Shown here in pieces: positions 1 through 5,666 of a stretch of 6,037 bases of DNA. The stretch is from positions 1-6,037 of the forward strand of contig JAEEYY010000057.1 in NCBI GenBank assembly GCA_016288355.1, given 5' to 3'. Every line of letters starts with the position of its first letter. Positions within the stretch are counted from its first letter, which is position 1. Origin of the DNA: Synergistes sp. (GTDB taxonomy: Bacteria; Synergistota; Synergistia; Synergistales; Synergistaceae). The position numbers and the translations under genes are program-made. Under the pieces are notes generated by a model that did not search any database, was not told the DNA's origin, and saw only the letters and a list, made by a program, of their open reading frames with translations.

Positions 1-784
1 AGGGGACGTCCAGCTCTGCGAACTTCGTGATGTACGAGACCATCGCGAGGCCCATGACGACCTCGGCGCCGCCGACCAGGAGGTTGCCGATGGACTGGCC
101 GACCATAAGGCTCTTCATGTTATGCTCCTGTTTGAGCTCAACGGCGAAGTTCGGATACCAGAGGATCGTACTGGTGGCCAGGATGATGCCGGCGATGAGC
201 CAGCTGTTGGAAGCCTTCATGTGCTCGATCTCGCCGGAGGCGACAAGCTTCGCACCTTCGGTCAGTTCGCCGCTTACAGCGCCCTTGACGACCGCGATCA
301 GGGAGATGCCCAGCGCGATGAGGATCAGGACGGGACCGATCTTGCTGATGATGTTGACGATGTTCTTCAGACCGAACAGGCTTGTGATGCAGCAGATGCC
401 GGCGATGATCGCCGCGCCGACCCACAGCGGAGCCCCGTACTGCTCGTTCAGGGCGGAAGCTGCGCCGGAGTACATGACGATGACACACATATACAGGTAG
501 AAAATGTAGAAGTAGTTGATGATCGTGCCGAGCACGTTGCCCAGATAATACTTGAGGACCTGTTCGCCATTGGTGAGGCCGAAACGCTCGGAAGCGTAGG
601 CAAAGCAGTAGATGCCGATGGCCATGGTGATCGCAAACGCGAGGCCAGCCCCGATGGACCACCAACCGAAGACCGAGAAGTACTGCATGACTTCCTGTCC
701 GGTGGCAAAGCCGGTGCCGATGTTGAAGGCGAGGATAGCGCCCATGACGGTGAGGGCAGATTTCCAGTTGAGTCTGTTCTTCAT
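1..784 (-). CDS. YkvI-like multi-pass membrane protein (putative transporter), 3' end outside window
   Basis: This is an integral membrane protein of the YkvI type, a Bacillota family distantly related to the APC/LeuT-fold amino acid transporters; its substrate is not established. I translated the reverse strand by hand: 261 codons are open from ATG at 784 to the window edge, with no stop or frame break. The start is supported by the Shine-Dalgarno AAGGAG about 8 nt upstream. Residues 9-29 carry the glycine-rich first helix with NIGTGFATGQEVMQYF, which closely resembles the GAGFASGQE motif near the N-terminus of YkvI proteins. Further hydrophobic segments lie near residues 42-62, 85-109, 119-138, 150-168 and 194-210, and from about 232. 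Polar loops such as ASERFGLTNGEQ fall between them. Family members usually run to about 350-400 residues, so roughly a third is missing. The gene lies 45 nt after the PLP enzyme gene with no room for a good promoter, so the two are probably co-transcribed, which suggests uptake or efflux of a sulfur amino acid or a product of it (inference). Confidence 0.8.
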   Translation of the reverse strand, partial: MKNRLNWKSALTVMGAILAFNIGTGFATGQEVMQYFSVFGWWSIGAGLAFAITMAIGIYCFAYASERFGLTNGEQVLKYYLGNVLGTIINYFYIFYLYMCVIVMYSGAASALNEQYGAPLWVGAAIIAGICCITSLFGLKNIVNIISKIGPVLILIALGISLIAVVKGAVSGELTEGAKLVASGEIEHMKASNSWLIAGIILATSTILWYPNFAVELKQEHNMKSLMVGQSIGNLLVGGAEVVMGLAMVSYITKFAELDVP

Positions 785-829
785 TTCTTTCTCCTTCTAT
801 TCATTCATTATGATGATGTGCTTACGTTC

Positions 830-2014
830 TCAGTCGTCCATGGCGGTGAGCGCCTGCTGGAGATCCGCGATCAGGTCGCGGCTGTCCTCCGCACCGACGG
901 AAATCCGGACCAGTCCTTTCGCCAGACCCATGCGGTCCAGGTCTTCGTCGGAGAAGTTGTTGGCGAATGCGGTTCTGGGATGGGTAAACGTGGTGCGAAT
1001 TCCGCCCAGGGTCCCCAGATAGCAGATCAGCTTCAGATTCTTCATGAACTTGGCGACCTTCTCCAGGTCATCCTCCAGACGGAAGCTCACGATGGCTCCG
1101 TAGCCGTAGTCCGTGTCGAACATGCTGGCGGCCAGCTCGTGCTGGGGGTGGTCCGGCCTGCTCGGATGGTGGACTGCCTTCACATGCGGATCCTTTGCCA
1201 GAGCCTCGGCGATCAGAACAGCATTCTGATTCTGGGCCCGGACTCTCATGCTCATGGTCTTGACGGAGCGCAGGAGCATCCAGGAACTGACCGGATCCAG
1301 GCAGCAGCCCAGCAGCAGATAGATGGGGTTGATCTTGTCAATCAATTCTGCGCTGGCCGTTACGCATCCGCCCGTCAGGTCGCTGTGTCCGCCGAAGTAC
1401 TTGGTCATGCTGTGCAGAACGATGTCGGCGCCGTGCTCCAGCGGCCGGTAGACGAAGGGAGTGGTGAAGGTGCTGTCGACTACCGTGAGGACGCCGTGCG
1501 CCCTGGCAATCGCCGTGATGGCTTCCAGATCCGTGACCAGGGTCAGGGGGTTGGCAATGATCTCGGTGTAGAGCATTTTCGTGTTTTCCCGGATGGCCTT
1601 TTCCACTTCTTCCGGATGGGTGAAATCCGCAAAGGTGACTTCAATTCCGTAGCCCGGGAGGACCCATTCGGCCATCTCCACGGTCTCACCATAGATGGCC
1701 TTGCTCATGACGATGTGGTCGCCGCACTTCAGAAGCGAGAGCAGAACGGTAGAGATCGCTGCCATGCCGGAGGAGCAGATCAGGGTTTTCTCGCCCTTCT
1801 CAAGGAACGAGACCGCCGCCCCGAGTTCATCCCGGTTCGGATTGGCCGAGCGGTTGTAATAGTATCTGCCACCCTTGTCCGCGAAGAGGTAGTCCTCCAT
1901 GTCGTCGAGGATATACGCGCTGGCCGGGTAGATCGCCGGAGTTTCGGGATTCCTGATGATACCCTGGGGAGTCGTCCCCTGGTAGAGCACCTCGGTGTCG
2001 AGTTTGTAGCTCAT
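830..2014 (-). CDS. PLP-dependent transsulfuration enzyme, methionine gamma-lyase / cystathionine gamma-lyase family
   Basis: This 394-residue cytoplasmic enzyme belongs to the Cys/Met metabolism PLP family (fold type I), whose members are usually 380-400 residues and tetrameric. Visible landmarks are YNRSANPN (residues 53-60; Y53 and R55 match the Tyr and Arg that contact the neighbouring subunit's PLP phosphate), SSGMAA (81-86), Y108 in the YG motif that stacks on PLP, D180 in VVDSTFTTP (pyridine nitrogen), K205 in SMTKYFGGHSD (Schiff-base lysine) and R370 in LVRISVGAED (substrate carboxylate). Substrate choice is unclear. The residue two after Y108 is E110, where classical methionine gamma-lyase has a catalytic-site Cys, and the usual LGGxES segment reads LGGIRT (R340 for Glu). 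It could therefore be a methionine or homocysteine gamma-lyase, a cystathionine gamma-lyase or synthase, or a related elimination enzyme. The start is supported by AAGGAG 9 nt upstream. The neighbouring homocysteine methyltransferase and transporter-like gene favour methionine/homocysteine metabolism (inference). Confidence 0.9.
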   Translation of the reverse strand: MSYKLDTEVLYQGTTPQGIIRNPETPAIYPASAYILDDMEDYLFADKGGRYYYNRSANPNRDELGAAVSFLEKGEKTLICSSGMAAISTVLLSLLKCGDHIVMSKAIYGETVEMAEWVLPGYGIEVTFADFTHPEEVEKAIRENTKMLYTEIIANPLTLVTDLEAITAIARAHGVLTVVDSTFTTPFVYRPLEHGADIVLHSMTKYFGGHSDLTGGCVTASAELIDKINPIYLLLGCCLDPVSSWMLLRSVKTMSMRVRAQNQNAVLIAEALAKDPHVKAVHHPSRPDHPQHELAASMFDTDYGYGAIVSFRLEDDLEKVAKFMKNLKLICYLGTLGGIRTTFTHPRTAFANNFSDEDLDRMGLAKGLVRISVGAEDSRDLIADLQQALTAMDD

Positions 2015-2079
2015 GTTTCTCTTCTCCTTCTCCTGTTTCGGTATGGGTCTGAGTCTCTGAATTTCTCTTTGCTGCTGCT

Positions 2080-2110
2080 ATTGTAAAAGCTATAGGAGGA
2101 GCAAGGTCAA
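2080..2110 (-). promoter_or_regulatory. Candidate MerR-type promoter (19-bp spacer) for the PLP enzyme-ykvI-like unit
   Basis: Reading the minus strand, TTGACC (2110-2105) is followed after exactly 19 bp by TACAAT (2085-2080), a good -10 match. The upstream DNA (about 2111-2160) is AT-rich. Transcription would begin near 2073, leaving a leader of about 60 nt, too short for a SAM riboswitch or T-box. Sigma-A promoters normally have about 17 bp between hexamers; 19-20 bp is typical of promoters that MerR-family proteins activate by distorting the DNA. The spacer holds only a weak dyad (GCT-N8-AGC), so the operator assignment is tentative. Confidence 0.5.
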
Positions 2111-2169
2111 GAAAATAACAGAGGAAATAATACACAAAAATATCCTGCATTTTTTGGGCATTTCCACAT

Positions 2170-2208
2170 AAAGAAAAGCGCCGCTCCGGAACTTTTTCCG
2201 GAACGGCG
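2170..2208 (-). terminator. Rho-independent terminator, strong (distal of two after the MerR gene)
   Basis: On the minus strand the arms 2208-2196 and 2191-2179 form a 13-bp G+C-rich stem with a single G·U pair and a 4-nt loop, followed by UUUUCUUU (2177-2170). It lies about 100 nt beyond the MerR stop codon and upstream of the next unit's promoter, so it separates the mmuM-MerR transcript from the PLP enzyme unit. The plus strand lacks a T-tract after the stem, so it should act in one direction only. Confidence 0.85.
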
Positions 2209-2270
2209 GTGGTATTAAGCTGATGATCAGCCGGTTGCTGCAAATTACGGAAGAAAAGGCTTTCCGAGGG

Positions 2271-2301
2271 GAAAGAGAAAACCTTATACCCGGGATAAGG
2301 T
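2271..2301 (-). terminator. Possible proximal terminator hairpin right after the MerR gene
   Basis: Starting 9 nt after the MerR stop codon, the minus strand reads ACCTTAT-CCCGGGT-ATAAGGT, a 7-bp stem at 2301-2281, then a pyrimidine run TTTCTCTTTC (2280-2271). The stem is only moderately G+C-rich and the U-tract is interrupted by C, so it is weaker than the hairpin at 2170-2208. The two would act as tandem terminators. The 60 nt between them (2210-2270) show only a 5-bp CGGAA/TTCCG pairing and no open reading frame of note. Confidence 0.5.
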
Positions 2302-2310
2302 ATCGGAACG

Positions 2311-3108
2311 TCAGACCATGATCTGCACTTCGTACATGGCGTCGGACCAGTCCACCAGATTGTCTTCAAACTCCAGGGCCAGAATGGGCTCCCGGTGCTG
2401 CAGACCGGTGAAGTAGGCGGCGAGACCATCCGTATCCCAGCATTCCTTCAGAATCGGCGTACGGAAACAGACGAAATCCCCTTCCGGGATCACCTGAATA
2501 TCCGGGCAGACGTGGTCCGGGCGGGATTTTGTGAAAATGAAATAGCTGCTGGGCCGGAATTTCCGCCGGGTAAGATCTTCCATTTTGATTCGGTATCCGT
2601 ACTGGCGGCGGAAGGGCAGCTCACTGTAAGGCGTTTTCGCCTTTTTCTCAGCCAGGCGGATCTCCATGTCGCTGAGCGGCTCTTCCGGGTCGCAGGGAAC
2701 TTCCAGCACGTAACGCTCCGGCAGGTGAATGCGGTAAAAATCGGAGCTTTCATCACTCAGGCCGGTGTAGGTAAAATAATGAATATACCAGTCGATATCC
2801 TTGATCTGCTCGACCGTCTGATTGATCTGGTCGAGCAGCGCTTCCTTCCTGGCGGCGAGGCGCGGCAGCAGATACTCGGCAGTCCCCTTCTGGATGATCG
2901 TCCCGATCTCTTCCAGAGAGAGTCCGAAGCCCTGCAGGTACTTGATGCGGTCGATGATGTGGAACTGGGTATAGGAGTAATAGCGGTATCCCGTCTGGTC
3001 GTTGATCAGGACGGGCTTCAGGATGTTTTCCCGGTCGTAATACCGCAGGGTCTGGGTGGATACGCCAAGCAGCTTTGCGGTTTCGCCGATGGTATAATAA
3101 TCTTTCAT
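2311..3108 (-). CDS. MerR-family transcriptional regulator with GyrI-like effector-binding domain
   Basis: This is a 265-residue DNA-binding regulator with BmrR-like architecture. Residues 4-45 form the winged helix-turn-helix, with the hallmark TLRYYDRENIL (20-30) and GYRYYSYTQ (40-48). Residues 50-73 (RIKYLQGFGLSLEEIGTII) complete the MerR DNA-binding domain. Residues 76-112 form a predicted coiled-coil dimerisation helix. Residues from about 125 to the end look like the GyrI/BmrR effector-binding fold and finish with YEVQIMV, a typical last strand. There is no cysteine cluster like that of metal-sensing MerR proteins, so a small organic ligand is more likely than a metal. MerR proteins of this type bind as dimers and activate promoters with long spacers; the next unit downstream has such a promoter. 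The gene overlaps the end of the methyltransferase gene by 4 nt and its own Shine-Dalgarno (AAAGAG) is weak, so translation is probably coupled. The ligand and target are not known. Confidence 0.93.
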   Translation of the reverse strand: MKDYYTIGETAKLLGVSTQTLRYYDRENILKPVLINDQTGYRYYSYTQFHIIDRIKYLQGFGLSLEEIGTIIQKGTAEYLLPRLAARKEALLDQINQTVEQIKDIDWYIHYFTYTGLSDESSDFYRIHLPERYVLEVPCDPEEPLSDMEIRLAEKKAKTPYSELPFRRQYGYRIKMEDLTRRKFRPSSYFIFTKSRPDHVCPDIQVIPEGDFVCFRTPILKECWDTDGLAAYFTGLQHREPILALEFEDNLVDWSDAMYEVQIMV

Positions 3109-4088
3109 GACTCTTTTCTCGGGATGGAAGCGGGCCGGCTCATTGCCAGATACTTCTCACGGGCCTGAGCCACCTGACAGATGTGCTTTTCCACCGTCGT
3201 GCAGCAGCCGCCGACGGCGCTTGCCCCGGCAGCCATATAGCGCAGTGCGTAAGTACCGAAATCCAGGTCGCCGCCGGCGTGCGTCCAGGTCTTGGTGACC
3301 GGGTCGTATACTTCGCCGCTGTTGGGATAGACCGCGATGGGAAGCTCGGTACCGCTTCTGAGGCAGCGAATCAGAGACTCGATATATTCCGGTTTCGTAC
3401 AGTTCACGCCGATCATCTTCAGATGCGGGTGATCCTGGGACAAAGCCGCCGCGCACTCGGCAACCGGCTCACCTTTTCCGTTGTGCTTCCCGTCGCGGCA
3501 GGAGAAGCTGATCCAGTAATCGACGCCCATTTCTTCAGCGATCCGGGCTTCGAGCAGCGCCTCATGAAGAGAAGGCTGTGTTTCAAACAGCAGAATATCT
3601 GCGCCGGCATCCAGAAGAAGCCCCGCTCTGCGGGCGTGGAAGGCATACAGTTCATCATCGCTGACCTGATAGGCGCCCGTATATTCCGAACCATCAGCGA
3701 GGTAGGCGCCATAGGGGCCCATGCCGGCGAGACAGAGCGGCCAGACCCGGCCGGCAGTGCGGCCCTCTTTCTCCCACCACTCGTCACGCGCTTCCAGAAA
3801 CAGTTCAACCGAACGGCGGATCAGGGCCTCCGACTCTTTCTCCGAATAGCCGCAGCTCATCAGGCCGGGCATGGAGGCCTGGTAGCTGCACGTGATTCCG
3901 CAGTCTGCTCCGGCGCGGAAATAATTGATATGCACCTGCTTTACCAGTTCGGGATTCTCGGCAAGCGCTTTTGCCGTCCAGAGCCGGTGATTCAAATCAA
4001 GACCCATGTTCTCCAATGCGGTGGACATGGAGCCGTCGATCACCATGATGCCGCAGGTGTCCAGAATGTTCTGCAGGGATGGTTTCAT
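3105..4088 (-). CDS. mmuM: Homocysteine S-methyltransferase (MmuM type)
   Basis: The predicted enzyme transfers a methyl group from S-methylmethionine or S-adenosylmethionine to homocysteine, giving methionine, in the cytoplasm with a catalytic zinc. The frame encodes 327 residues from ATG at 4088; E. coli MmuM is about 310. Seen in sequence: VIDGSMSTALE near the N-terminus (residues 16-26, where the family has DGGxxTxLE), ITCSYQAS (65-72), the first zinc cysteine in GVNC (C230) and the C-terminal pair in GGCCTT (C295, C296). There is no cobalamin or folate domain, which separates it from MetH. A TTG in frame at 4109 would add seven residues, but ATG 4088 has the better Shine-Dalgarno (GAGGAAGG, 5 nt away), and that purine run would lie inside the gene if the TTG were used. 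The last codons overlap the MerR start (ATGA). No mmuP-like permease is visible; the YkvI-like protein is the only candidate transporter here. Methyl-donor preference cannot be read from sequence. Confidence 0.92.
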   Translation of the reverse strand: MKPSLQNILDTCGIMVIDGSMSTALENMGLDLNHRLWTAKALAENPELVKQVHINYFRAGADCGITCSYQASMPGLMSCGYSEKESEALIRRSVELFLEARDEWWEKEGRTAGRVWPLCLAGMGPYGAYLADGSEYTGAYQVSDDELYAFHARRAGLLLDAGADILLFETQPSLHEALLEARIAEEMGVDYWISFSCRDGKHNGKGEPVAECAAALSQDHPHLKMIGVNCTKPEYIESLIRCLRSGTELPIAVYPNSGEVYDPVTKTWTHAGGDLDFGTYALRYMAAGASAVGGCCTTVEKHICQVAQAREKYLAMSRPASIPRKES

Positions 4089-4100
4089 AATTCCTTCCTC
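4086..4100 (-). promoter_or_regulatory. Ribosome binding site that decides the mmuM start
   Basis: The minus strand reads GAGGAAGGAATTATG. The purine run at 4100-4093 is a strong anti-16S match placed 4-5 nt before ATG 4088. The alternative in-frame TTG at 4109 has only AT-rich sequence in front of it and lies close to the predicted transcription start, so ATG 4088 is preferred. Confidence 0.75.
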
Positions 4101-4118
4101 GGCTTTCAATTTTATTTC

Positions 4119-4129
4119 AGAATGATTCT
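4119..4129 (-). promoter_or_regulatory. Short perfect dyad overlapping the mmuM -10 box
   Basis: AGAAT-C-ATTCT on the minus strand is a perfect 5-bp inverted repeat with a 1-nt centre. It covers five of the six -10 bases and reaches the predicted transcription start. The sequence GAATCAT recurs once about 65 bp upstream (near 4192-4186). A repressor site is possible, but a dyad this short may arise by chance. Confidence 0.25.
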
Positions 4130-4153
4130 ACCAGTTTTTTCCCTCACGGTCAA
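4125..4153 (-). promoter_or_regulatory. Sigma-A-type promoter of the mmuM-MerR operon
   Basis: On the minus strand, TTGACC (4153-4148) and TAGAAT (4130-4125) are separated by exactly 17 bp, a near-consensus vegetative promoter. The start of transcription would be near 4118, about 30 nt before the mmuM ATG, leaving no room for a methionine-responsive riboswitch. It lies between the uxaC terminator and mmuM, so this operon is transcribed independently of the hexuronate genes. Confidence 0.75.
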
Positions 4154-4224
4154 CCAATCAGGTACTGGTCGTTCCCGCAGACGGATGATTCAGAAATCAA
4201 CTGTGCTGAAGACGTGAAAAAGGC

Positions 4225-4265
4225 AAAAAGAAAACGCTGAAGTCATGGACGACTTCAGCGTTTTT
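4225..4265 (-). terminator. Rho-independent terminator after uxaC
   Basis: Arms 4264-4251 and 4244-4231 form a perfect 14-bp stem (core GACTTCAGCG with CGCTGAAGTC) around a 6-nt loop. On the minus strand the stem is followed by a U-rich tail, UUUU at its foot and then CUUUUU (4230-4225). It begins about 7 nt after the uxaC stop codon. On the plus strand it is also followed by a run of T, so it could work in both directions, although no plus-strand gene approaches it here. Confidence 0.9.
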
Positions 4266-4271
4266 CTAATC

Positions 4272-5657
4272 TTACAGACCGAGATAACGCTCGGCGTTCT
4301 TGACGCAGACCCCTTCGATGATGGTTCGGAGAGCTTTTTCATCGTTCGGGAACTCGCCGTTTTCTACCCAGGATCCGACCAGCTCGCAGAGGATGCGGCG
4401 GAAATATTCGTGCCGCGCATAGCTGAGAAAACTGCGCGAGTCGGTCAGCATGCCGACAAAGCCCGCGAGGAATCCGTCTGCAGCCAGCGTGGTGAGCTGA
4501 TCGACCATGCCCGGCAGGTGGTCGTTAAACCACCAGGCACTGCCGTGCTGCACCTTGCCCACCGCCTCGCCGGTCTGGAAAGCGCCTGCAACGGTCACCA
4601 GCGCGGCGTTGTCGTTGGGGCTGAGCGAATAGAGGATGGTCTTGGGCAGTTCGCCCGTGCTGTCCAGTTCGCCGAGAAAGGCTGCGAGTTCCTTGATCGA
4701 CGGAGCGTCGCCGATGGAGTCGACACCGGCGTCGGGACCGAGCGCCCGGAAGACCCGTTTGGAGTTGTCACGGATGACGCCGAAGTGGAGCTGCATGATC
4801 ACACCCAGCCGGTGGTATTCCCGTCCGAGGGCGAGCATCAGCGCGGTCTTGAACTGCTTCTGCTCACACAGTGTGGGCACTTCACCGTTCAGGCGTTTCT
4901 GGAAGACAGCCTCAACCTCTGCCTCCGAGGCGGGGGCAAAGGGGATGCTCTCCATCCCGTGGTCGGAGACCCGGCAACCCAGGGATACGAAGAAGGCCAG
5001 CCGCTCTTTCAGAACTTCGACCAGCTCCGCAAAGGTTCCGATCTCGCCCAGCTTCTTCAGATAGTCCAGATAATCCGGTTTCTCAATCCCAAGAGCCTTG
5101 TCCGGACGATAGCTCGGCAGCACCTTTACGTCGAAGGATTTATCCTCGGCGATCTTCTTGTGCCATTCGAGACTGTCCGCCGGATCGTCGGTTGTGCAGA
5201 GGGCCTTCACGTTTGAATTGATGATCAGGTTGCGGGCGCTCATGGCAGGGTTCCGGAGCTTTTCGTTGCAGAGGCTCCAGACCTCTTCGGCAGTGTCGCC
5301 GTTCAGGACGCCCTCGTAGCCGAAGTAGTTGCGCAGCTCAAGGTGACTCCAGTGGTGGAGCGGGTTGCCGATGGCAAGACCGATGGTTTCCGCCCATTTC
5401 TGGAACTTCTCCCGGTCGCTCGCATCGCCGGTGACATACCGTTCCTCTACGCCCGCCGAACGCATCAGACGCCATTTGTAGTGGTCGCCGCCCAGCCAGA
5501 CCTGCGTGATGTTCTCAAACTGCCGGTCCTCCCAGATCTCCTTCGGATTCAGGTGGCAGTGGTAGTCGATAATGGGCAGGGACGCTGCGAAATCGTGGTA
5601 CAGGTGCTTCGCCGTCTCCGTGGAGAGCAGGAAGTCCTTGTCCATAAACTGTTTCAT
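4272..5657 (-). CDS. uxaC: Glucuronate (uronate) isomerase
   Basis: The predicted enzyme converts D-glucuronate to D-fructuronate and D-galacturonate to D-tagaturonate, the first step of bacterial hexuronate breakdown, in the cytoplasm. It is 461 residues (E. coli UxaC is 470) and belongs to the amidohydrolase superfamily. Visible motifs are DYHCHLNPKEIWED (31-44, with metal-type H33 and H35), GNPLHHWSHLELRNYFG (97-113), CTTDDPADSLEWH (154-166), SYRPDKA (182-188), SDHG (231-234), MQLHFGVIRDNS (288-299), VQHGSAWWFNDHLPGM (369-384) and GMLTDSRSFLSYARHEYFRRIL (402-423), all typical of UxaC. The start at 5657 follows a GAGGT Shine-Dalgarno that overlaps the stop codon of the upstream sugar kinase (TGAGGT), so the two genes are probably translated in tandem. 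Together with the kinase it belongs to the glucuronate/galacturonate to 2-keto-3-deoxygluconate route; the intermediate reductases and dehydratases are not in view. Nothing appears damaged. Confidence 0.97.
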   Translation of the reverse strand: MKQFMDKDFLLSTETAKHLYHDFAASLPIIDYHCHLNPKEIWEDRQFENITQVWLGGDHYKWRLMRSAGVEERYVTGDASDREKFQKWAETIGLAIGNPLHHWSHLELRNYFGYEGVLNGDTAEEVWSLCNEKLRNPAMSARNLIINSNVKALCTTDDPADSLEWHKKIAEDKSFDVKVLPSYRPDKALGIEKPDYLDYLKKLGEIGTFAELVEVLKERLAFFVSLGCRVSDHGMESIPFAPASEAEVEAVFQKRLNGEVPTLCEQKQFKTALMLALGREYHRLGVIMQLHFGVIRDNSKRVFRALGPDAGVDSIGDAPSIKELAAFLGELDSTGELPKTILYSLSPNDNAALVTVAGAFQTGEAVGKVQHGSAWWFNDHLPGMVDQLTTLAADGFLAGFVGMLTDSRSFLSYARHEYFRRILCELVGSWVENGEFPNDEKALRTIIEGVCVKNAERYLGL

Positions 5658-5666
5658 CGCGCTACC

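Noticed and set aside
2015..2079. SAM riboswitch or T-box in the leader of the PLP enzyme gene
   Set aside because: The predicted leader is only about 60 nt and shows no conserved T-box or SAM-box pieces and no leader terminator hairpin.
122..2086. Very long plus-strand open frame (654 codons) antisense to the membrane protein and PLP enzyme genes
   Set aside because: It is the reverse-frame shadow of two well-supported minus-strand genes in GC-rich DNA; its translation is low-complexity and rich in D, G, V and R, with no recognisable domain, and it runs through both genes and the intergenic space.
1827..2429. Minus-strand open frame bridging the MerR end, the intergenic region and the PLP enzyme start
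   Set aside because: It crosses both terminators and the promoter in a different frame from the two real genes and has no domain; it is incidental.
4086..4109. TTG at 4109 as the start of mmuM
   Set aside because: It has no good Shine-Dalgarno, lies close to the predicted transcription start, and would put the strong GAGGAAGG site inside the coding region; ATG 4088 is better.
3183..4217. Plus-strand open frame opposite mmuM (344 codons)
   Set aside because: It is antisense to a gene with clear family motifs, has no recognisable domain and runs into the mmuM promoter region.
4245..5216. Plus-strand open frame opposite uxaC (323 codons)
   Set aside because: It starts inside the uxaC terminator hairpin and is antisense to a full-length, motif-complete UxaC; it is a codon-bias shadow.
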